DNA of 64,000 bases. It comes from Tetrastigma voinierianum (lineage: Eukaryota > Streptophyta > Magnoliopsida > Vitales > Vitaceae). The stretch lies in NCBI GenBank assembly GCA_016808115.1, contig JAEQBH010000651.1, forward strand, positions 1,426,001-1,490,000. The letters are read 5' to 3'. A program made the translations under genes and the position numbers. Under the pieces are notes generated by a model, which made no database searches, was not told the DNA's origin, and saw nothing but the letters and a program-made list of their open reading frames with translations. Shown in pieces: positions 56,856 to 64,000 of the stretch (positions within the stretch are counted from its first letter, which is position 1; each line of letters opens with the position of its first letter).

Positions 56856-57981
56856 GGAAGTGGATTTTATATTTATGTTTTGTATTATGCTGCATCGATT
56901 TTGTTATATGGTTTAGTGGTTTGTCGGGTCCCCTTTCTATAAAGTCGTTATACTTTCCAAATTACTTTTCTAACTGGCCCAGTTTGCAACAAAACTTTTG
57001 TGGTTTTGCAGTTTTTAACTCGTGGTTTGAAAAATTGAAGCTTGTCCAACTCTATTAATGTTAGATTGGTTCCATGCTTAGTTGAGTGAATGATTAGTTT
57101 AATTTTAACATTTCGACCTTTTCTTCCACCTTAGCTAACACACACAAAGCACATTAGATTTCAATGATAGTTGAAAAACTGTGGCAACTCTCCTTTTAAT
57201 TTGTATAACTCACCCTAGTTTCATTGACCGCCACAGTTATAACCCATGGAAAAAAGAAAAAGAAGAAAAGAAAAAAAAAAAAAGAAAAGAAAAAAGAAAA
57301 GAAAAAGAATAAAAATTGCAATGTTACTTGAAACCCGAGCACTGGCCCGAGGTATATGGCGGCCTTTAAAGCCCTGGCTAAACCTTCACCAGTTTGGAGC
57401 CGACTCTCAGGTTCGCACGGGTGAATAGGTGGAGTCGAGCAAGTTGTAGTGCTTAATTAAGTCATTCAAGTCCTGTGGGTGAAGCCCAGAGAGCTCAGGG
57501 TCGGGCTGATCCTTTGGCTTGATGCCCTAAACCTTAATCAAGTTGGGAGTCATCTATGGACTCACATAATCGGACTTCGATGTGAAGTCTAGTTTTTAGC
57601 ATTGCACCCTACAACGCAAAAAGAATTGTGGAATAAGAGCGCGGTCCCGATCTATTTAGGTTGGTTAGCGTATAGGTCGTGGTAGTAACCAAAGTCAGAG
57701 AGTTTAGCCAGCGCTTTATTGGTTGAGAGCTAATCAAAATAATTTAGATTTTGGGTGGAAGTTTCTGGTTGATTCATTGAGAGGGAGACTCTTTGATACT
57801 CAATTTTGTATGGCATTCATTCTCTCATGATAGTTATTGTTACCTAAGATTAATATTCTACTTTGTATTAGTACAATACTTCTTTTCACCACCTTTTGAA
57901 TCACAACTTTGAAAATCACCATATGCATCTCATTTTTTTATTTTGTATCAAGTAAGGACTAGCAACGTTTCGGTTGGGGTG
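56856..57981 (+). other. I 3' untranslated region and PPT
   Basis: Same 3' region as A, B and D: purine tract of GAAAAG repeats (57245-57310), two GGGAGTCAT-type blocks (about 57397, decayed, and 57543), GGACTAGCAACG and the PPT CGGTTGGGGTG (57971-57981). The lysine-rich frame at 57246-57428 is the purine tract, not a gene. Confidence 0.75.
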
Positions 57982-59505
57982 TGATTAGTGCTCAAAAAGT
58001 GCAATTTTGAACCCTATATTAGATAGGTTTTGAGTGCTTTTTGATCATTAATCATGTCATTTATACCAATTGAAGTGTTCAAGTCATCTTAGTAACACTT
58101 ATGCCATTTAGAGGGTGTTTTGGTTGTTTCAGGTGTTAAGGTACTTTGAACTCAATACAAAGGATGAATCATGAAGTTTGAATTCAAGTCTCAAATATCA
58201 ACCACTCAGAATCTGAATAGAGAAAACCAAGGCGCGAAGAAAATTTGATGCGCTTGAAGGCAGAAGAAATGGAAGAGAAGCGCCAGAACAAGTGGCAATG
58301 GAACAAAGAGTCGCAGATCCCGTGCATTTCCTCGGGCTAGTTAGCGAAATTGGCAAATTCTAGCGAAATCGATGCCCCGCCATGCTTTGTAATTAATGCA
58401 AACCGCCTTCAAACTTGGTGAATTACATCCTTGTCCTATAATCCTAGCCCATTTGTTAGGCTTTTTGTAATACATCGAGGAGGCCTATATAAAGCCCCTC
58501 TTGTTTGGAAAAACCAGGCAACAATTTCTGCACTGTACTGGAGAATAATTTGTAAGTTTTTATTGTAAATAAAGTCTTTATTTTTAGTTTTATTTTCTTT
58601 CTCTCTCTTCTCCTCTTTCCCTTTCACAGCAAACACCCCAAGTGACATAACTCGAGGATGAGGGGCTAAAACCACTCTCTGGCAAAAGGTCACAGTGAGA
58701 CTTTGAAGGCTGTGGTTCCCTGCTTTTCATGTTGCGTGAAAATATGGCCCTTATATCTACAAACTTAGTTGCATAATATGGATGTTATTGTCTTGGCCAA
58801 TACTTCCATGCTTTAGATCCAAGTATGGACAGGGAGGCATCGTGGGTTCTTTAGATGGTCCTTACTCGCCTATGAGGTAATATTCATGTGCCAGGTTCTT
58901 CAAAATTGGTTAAATAACATTTGCTTTTATTGTTTCGCCAATACTTCCATGCTTCTTGTGTGGTTCATGCTCTAGTGAGAGATGCACCGTGATTCTTTAG
59001 GATGGTCTTTACTAGCCTAGGTCAATAATTTCCATGCTTTAGGGTTCAAAGTGTTCTGGTGAGAGATGAATCGTGGATTCTTGTATCTTTAATACGAGCC
59101 TCTAAAAAATGATAAAAGAATGTTAGGTTTTAAACGCAAGGTCATAACTCATCCCTGTTGACTCACATAGGAGGATAAAACCTGAGGACATGTGTTTGCC
59201 CTAGCTTGCCAAGTTAGCAACCTAAATCTCAAAGTAAATTTCTTCATTGCTATTTCATTTCTTTTAACTTTCAGCTTTTTTACAATTTTCTCTGCTTTTT
59301 CAAACCATTCTGCTAATGGAATTCCAAAGGAGTCCAAATAGAAAGCCTTACCTTCATGCCCTAATGCAAACCATTTTATGAAGAAAACCCATCCCCGTGT
59401 TCTGACCCTAGACCACTATGACTGCAGTAGTCGACTCTACCTGCAACAGAGGAGCTAGGGTATATAAATATCACATTTTAGCTCACTTACTCGTGGCACG
59501 AATCA
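57982..59505 (+). repeat. I 3' LTR
   Basis: TGATTAGTGCTC to CACGAATCA. TATA-like box in GGCCTATATAAAGCCC near 58488. Confidence 0.93.
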
Positions 59506-59830
59506 CCATCACACAACATGGACGAACTCTACTTTACTACTCATCTTGACGAGCTCATCCCATCACTCAACATGGACGAGCTCTACTTTACTATTTATCC
59601 TGACGAGCTCTTTCCATCACTCCAAGATGGACTGAGTCACTACCATTCATTCTGACGAGCTCATCCCATCACTCAGCTTTGACGAGCTCTACTTTACTAT
59701 TCATTCTTACGAGCTTATCCCATCACTCAGCATCGACGAGCTCTACTTTACTATTCATTCTGACGAGCTCTTCCCATCACCCAACATGGACAAGCTTCTC
59801 CTCAATTATTAATTTTGACGAGCTCTTCCC
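59506..59830 (+). repeat. Tandem array R2, end block
   Basis: About six more 54-bp units after element I, in register with the left block through the duplicated CCATC. It decays after about 59830 (last clear GACGAGCTCTTCCCATCA at 59818). Confidence 0.95.
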
Positions 59831-60145
59831 ATCAATTAACACGGCAAGCTCTTATTCGTCTGACACTTATTCAACAACTCACATTGATTCGCCTATCCAT
59901 CACATATGGACTCGCTTCGTCGACAATTTACATCGGCAAACTCTTCCTCAAATTTCGTAGGGACGAATCCTTTCCAAATGTGATTAACTAACCAAGTCGT
60001 GCCAATCCTACAAGGCCACGACGACTAAGTCTGACGAGCTTATTCATCTCACTCTGATCCTCAATCTGGACCATTCAAATCATGGAAGAAAAGAAGAGTG
60101 AGCTTATTCATCTCACTCTGATCCTCAATGAGAACGCGGATGATA

Positions 60146-60183
<38 letters not shown>

Positions 60184-60300
60184 AGTGTATATGCATATGT
60201 AAATATGTTCTGGCGGGCTACACATGTCTCGCCCATTCCGACCAAAAGAAAACATATATATAGATAAAACGAATAAAGTGAGTGTCAGGAAAACATAGGC
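59831..60300 (+). other. Non-coding H segment with a direct repeat and an A run
   Basis: A 30-base sequence beginning GAGCTTATTCATCTCACTC occurs exactly at 60036-60065 and 60100-60129. An uninterrupted A run of 30 follows at 60149-60178. No gene. Confidence 0.8.
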
Positions 60301-62960
60301 ATAAGAGATCAGATGTCAGCAGGAGGAACGGACGACGAAGAGGATTCAGCTCCCACAAGTACCAGCTCTCGAGAATAGTCTAGAAAGACTCCTCCGCCTC
60401 TTCCTGTTCGAAGGTCAAAATTAAAGTCCAGATCTGAGTATGAGTCGACAACTTTCCGTTGAAAGGCGAAAGCCACCCGTGGCTCCACCGAGCACCGGCC
60501 TGTCTCACTACTTAACGACTCCCATCCCTCTCGAGCAAATTAAACTAACTCGCTGACGGAGATTCATACAAGCACTGGCGACATTCCTCTGTCACCGTCG
60601 CAACTCTGCGCCTGTGGCGATCTCTGACGAGCAAATGAAGCAACGCCTTACACTCTGAAGCTTCATGACGAGCCGTCTGAAAGTCAAGGCCATTTATCAT
60701 TCGATCACGTTAACCCGCACGTAATTCCGCTTGAAGATCCCGCAGCTCGCCCGGAGGTAATGAGCCCTCCCAACCCGTTAAGCTCACTCCTGCACCTTCG
60801 GCCTCCCGGCCTCACTAAATCACTTTGGTGAAGCCCGGACCACTTTCAACCTCCCGCAAGCCTCGTCGCCAGCCATTTCTAACCTCGCCTTCCCTACTTC
60901 TCGCCTCGAAAGACGAGCCGATCATGACATAAGTAAATCGAACTTAAGTCGCCTCCACTCTTCAAATATATAACAAGGCCGTCAGGCGTGCTTCTGCTCG
61001 TCTCTGGCGAGAGGCCACCTTCGCTTATACCGGCAATTTTACGTGCTTCCGCTTAGCTCGCCTTCGGGCCGTGCCTTTCGTATGAGTGGCTACCCGCATA
61101 TCAACATGAAGATAACGCCTAACACCGAGACAAAGATGGAAGCAAAGCACACCATAAGACTTACCGAGGCAACCCCCGAAGGAGCTAAAGCCAAAGCCTC
61201 GTCAATCAAGCATCGCTCGACCCCAAGGCCCAGTCCCGAGGATGGAGGAGACAAAGACCGCCACGAGCTTCGGTGGTTAGAAAGCAAAGAGTCCGGCTTT
61301 CGCGACTTTTGCTTTCGCTTTCAAGATCACTTCGCTCCGAAGAGGCGACGGACTCTCCAAAGGCTGATTCCAGATCTAAGCAGTGTGCATAACCACCAAC
61401 GATTGCTCTACGGCATGACTAAAGGGTCTCTTTAGCCCTTCCAGCTTGGGAAATCAATAAAATCACGGAGCCTCGCCTAAAGGAGACGATGCCCTTTTCC
61501 GCTCTCGAGCGCAGAGGCGTCCCAAACTAACTTGGTCGAAACCGGCCGCCTCCTCCTACCGGAGCTCTGCCTTTCACACTCCGAGGCTTCCGAGACGCCC
61601 TGGAAACGAACCAAAATCTCCCCGTGAGCACCAAAGAAGGAAGCCCGACCCGAGAGGATCCCGTGGGATAGCAAAGCAGTAAAGACCTCAAGGCAGGAAT
61701 GTAAAGACCTCGGGATTAGATGGACCAGAACGTCCGACCTTATCAATTTCACAGAAGGACTACAGATATCCCCGCCAACGCTAGGGCTATGACATTATCT
61801 TCAGCGCTAAGTTCAAGACGAGCCTCTGGGAAAGAAATAGATAGTACAAAATCAGAAACATCCGACCACCTTCAGATAAGTCATACCAAAAACAGTACAA
61901 ATACTCACGAATGTTATCAGGAGCGCCCCAGGCCGTGGGAACACCCAGGGTGTCATCCTCACAAAAGGATCAGATTCCCAATTGAAACCGCTAACGAAGA
62001 AATAGCGCTCTTCCATGACCTATGCGAAGATGGAAGGTCGTAGATCACCGCAGAGCCCCTAACGTCTGAAAATAAAGAAAACCCTGGTCTCATTCGCGAA
62101 AAAGATGAAGAAACAAGGCCAAGCTTAGGGATGCCGAGCCCTTTTATCCCTAAAGAAGCCAAGAACTCCCACTCAAATGCCCCAAATCCGCTGGGAGCGA
62201 GTTGGGAGGGGTAAATGTTGAAATGTTGCAAACACCTTTTCATGAAAGGGTGCAGAGGAAACGCAAGGCCATTACCGCTGCGACCTTTAAACCATCCTGC
62301 AATAAAGGCCTGTAAAGGTTAAGACATCGGGGACCCATACTTGATACAAGGGGGAGGTCGATAACGATCAGCAAAGGTACTCCCATACGAAGGGTCAACC
62401 TTATTAGGTCCCACATTCACAAAGATGTCTAATCCAGATGTAAGGTACTCCAACCCCTCAGATATGTGATTGTGTTTATTTTCTTTACCCTACTAACGGA
62501 AGAGAGGCGCTTCAAAGAATGCTCGATTCTCGATATAGCCGAACGGCCGAGGCATCTCCAAACAGACAGCGTCGATTAACAACTAAGGAGTCATCAATTA
62601 ACCAAGAAAGAAGAAGACAACCCGACCCACGACGAGACAATACAAGAAATAAAAACCAATCTGTTAAACCCTAGTGTTGCTCACTGCACTACAATCAAAA
62701 CGATATGGACACACCTGTAAATACAATGGGAAGAAAGGTCAAAAAGGCATGAATGTGGAGGTCGAAATAAAGGATCCGGAAGGTTGCATAAGACGAAAGA
62801 TATCCACGAAAGAAACAGAAGGAAACTGGAGGAAATCGGAGAAATAAGCGAAACCTAAGGGTCATCATTACTACAAGACTTATGACTACACAAGGCTTTA
62901 ACTGCCCAACCCCGAACGCATACACGTAGAAACCGCAACCGATAATGAAGGATAATGTAC
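60301..62960 (-). pseudogene. Antisense ORF (aORF) of H, transposase_28-like
   Basis: Tat-lineage elements often carry an ORF on the opposite strand next to the 3' LTR. On the minus strand, NVGPNKVDPSYGSTFADRYR (about 62430-62370) and GLRFPLHPF then MKRCLQHFNIYPSQLAPSGF (about 62270-62185) are followed by GIKGLGIPKLGLVSSSFSRM (about 62150-62090), GSAVIYDLP and SWKSAISSLAVSIGN (about 62055-61970). This is the N-terminal fold of the plant putative gypsy-type transposon domain (Pfam PF04195, as I recall it). Downstream, 61400-60350 is charged and Arg/Glu-rich with likely coiled coil (for example GREAEGAGVSLTGWEG, LRDLQAELRAG). The part 62960-62460 may be leader. Stops are common. The function of this family is unknown; the domain name does not imply transposase activity. 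Confidence 0.72.
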
Positions 62961-62998
62961 TCTTGCCCACGCCAAATAAGACACAAGGGTCAGCAACC

Positions 62999-63773
62999 GA
63001 TAGGATTTAAAAATAGCTCAGAGGGCCCACTGACCAAGCCCAAAGAAGCGGTACGCCCAACGCAATACCAAGGCTCCTCAGTATCGGCCCAAATCGAAGG
63101 CCCATACAGTCCAAATGACAATCCCGACCGAATCGAAGCCCCATATCCTACAAATCGATTGTGTATCGTCCTATACTGTAAAATAGAATAATCCAAGAAT
63201 ATATTATCCCCGTCGATCCAACCAAACCTTATCAATAAGGAAGTGGAAAATAATAACAGATCATCATCAGCTGGATCTCCTCCCAATAAGGAAAGAGATT
63301 ATCTCAAACAAGCAAATTCCTTCTATATCTTGTACCAAACTGGAGCATGGACTAAAATAAGAAATATCTCGTCCAATGGGAAGGACTCCTAACCACCACC
63401 CAACTGGTTGAACATCTACTAAAAATACAAGACCACCCATCGGTGAAAAGTACGCAAAAACCAACGCCAACATTCCTACACACATTCTTAGACGCATATA
63501 CATGCAACACATTCGCCTGGGCGCCCCTTTTCTCTCAAAGAAACCCGACTCAGTATCGGAGGCGCCACGGCGAAGCCCTCGCCGACCCCTTCTTCCTTGT
63601 TTTTGCAGAGGAGGCCACGTCCGTAGCCCGCAGTCAACAAAGGCAAACGATCCTACCCCACCCCGTATTAATCCGTGACGCCCGCATCCCGTACCCCACA
63701 AACAACTGGGTCCGTACCCCAAAGGTCCCTACATGTCTAAATTTAGTTCCCGGCTTGAAAAAAAGCATCATCA
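62999..63773 (+). repeat. H 3' LTR
   Basis: Homologous to 48269-49023. Ends GCATCATCA before TSD GTTAA. The TATA-like box of the 5' copy is altered here (CTACTAAAAATACAAG). Confidence 0.88.
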
Positions 63774-63778
63774 GTTAA
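63774..63778. repeat. TSD of H, right copy (GTTAA)
   Basis: Matches 48264-48268. Confidence 0.85.
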
Positions 63779-64000
63779 TATCATTTAATATTAAATGAAA
63801 TTAGGTCTAAAAGTCTTTCATAAAATAAGCCTAAAAAACTTAAAGTTTATGTAAATTGATATTGGAAAAAAAAAAGTTTCTAGCTATTCCAATTATTTTA
63901 AAAAAAAACAAAAAAGGTAAAGATTTGATGATACATTCTTAGAGAATAATAATAAACAAATATGACAAGTTTGGAAGCTAAAGTTTTATAAATATATGAA
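63779..64000. other. AT-rich flank, continuation of 48263
   Basis: No ORF or element recognised. Before the H insertion this followed directly on the GST-side AT-rich DNA. Confidence 0.6.

Larger units (their letters stand above)
54346..59505 (+). mobile_element. Element I: short internally deleted relative of A, B and D
   Basis: Plus strand; LTRs 54346-55911 (1566 bp) and 57982-59505 (1524 bp); internal region only 2070 bp with a 5' gag piece joined to the family 3' UTR. LTR ends TGATTAGTGC...AATCA and the TSD CCATC are clear. The LTR differs from A/B: U3 has only one or two GCGAAAT motifs (about 58340-58370) instead of a long cluster. Confidence 0.94.
48269..63773 (+). mobile_element. Element H: Tat-type (Retand/Ogre-like) LTR element with tandem arrays and an antisense ORF
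   Basis: Plus strand. LTRs 48269-49023 (755 bp) and 62999-63773 (775 bp), TSD GTTAA. The PBS region after the 5' LTR is of the GGCGCCGTCTGTGGGAAC kind. Internal order: gag relic, array R1 (about 100-bp units), array R2 (54-bp units, split by element I), a non-coding stretch, then an ORF on the opposite strand up to the 3' LTR. No protease, RT, RNase H or integrase was recognised, so H is probably a non-autonomous or internally deleted Tat element. Without I it is about 10.3 kb. Confidence 0.88.

Noticed and set aside
57246..57428. Lysine-rich frame as a small basic protein
   Set aside because: It is the family's non-coding purine tract; the same tract in A, B and D has no conserved frame.

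Overview
This is a stretch of higher-plant, probably eudicot, nuclear DNA made almost entirely of nested, decayed LTR retrotransposons. The evidence is Ty3/gypsy gag-protease remnants of the Athila/Tat kind with a tRNA-Asp primer site, a Tat-type element with an antisense ORF, a Del/Tekay-type chromovirus pol, a Ty1/copia pol, and exon-sized pieces of two plant genes (methionine S-methyltransferase and a tau-class glutathione S-transferase). No intact host gene, rRNA, tRNA or CRISPR was found. The species cannot be named from the sequence. Every coding region is broken by many small indels, so coding features are given as pseudogenes spanning the recognisable homology.

Layout. Element E (minus, about 1-10800) is an Athila-like element with a gag relic and a degenerate PBS. 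Its 5' LTR is split by element D (2716-9981, minus, TSD AGATA). A copia pol relic F follows (about 10890-13538, plus). A three-level nest comes next: chromovirus C (13949-42773, minus, TSD CAAAT) carries A (14186-33154, plus, TSD AGTTC) in its 3' LTR, and A carries B (15376-24978, plus, TSD GCCTT) in its 5' LTR. C itself sits in AT-rich DNA that may be another long LTR (G). From about 45.2 to 48.3 kb there is a LINE RNase H piece (minus), one methyltransferase exon (plus) and one GST exon (minus). Element H (48269-63773, plus, TSD GTTAA) is Tat-type: gag relic, a tandem array of roughly 100-bp units, a long array of 54-bp units, and an antisense ORF before the 3' LTR. Element I (54346-59505, plus, TSD CCATC) is inserted inside the 54-bp array.

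D, A, B and I are one family: LTRs TGATTAGTGC...CGAATCA, 1.4-1.66 kb, followed by a PBS-like site. All lack reverse transcriptase, RNase H and integrase. A and B keep gag-protease plus a second sense ORF (the MVRTR-type ORF) preceded by its own TATA-like box; D has only gag-protease, and I only the first part of gag. In B, a 17-bp palindrome that is also repeated in the A LTR lies just upstream of the internal TATA box. The family therefore looks non-autonomous, dependent on a pol-bearing relative, with a possible second promoter for the extra ORF.
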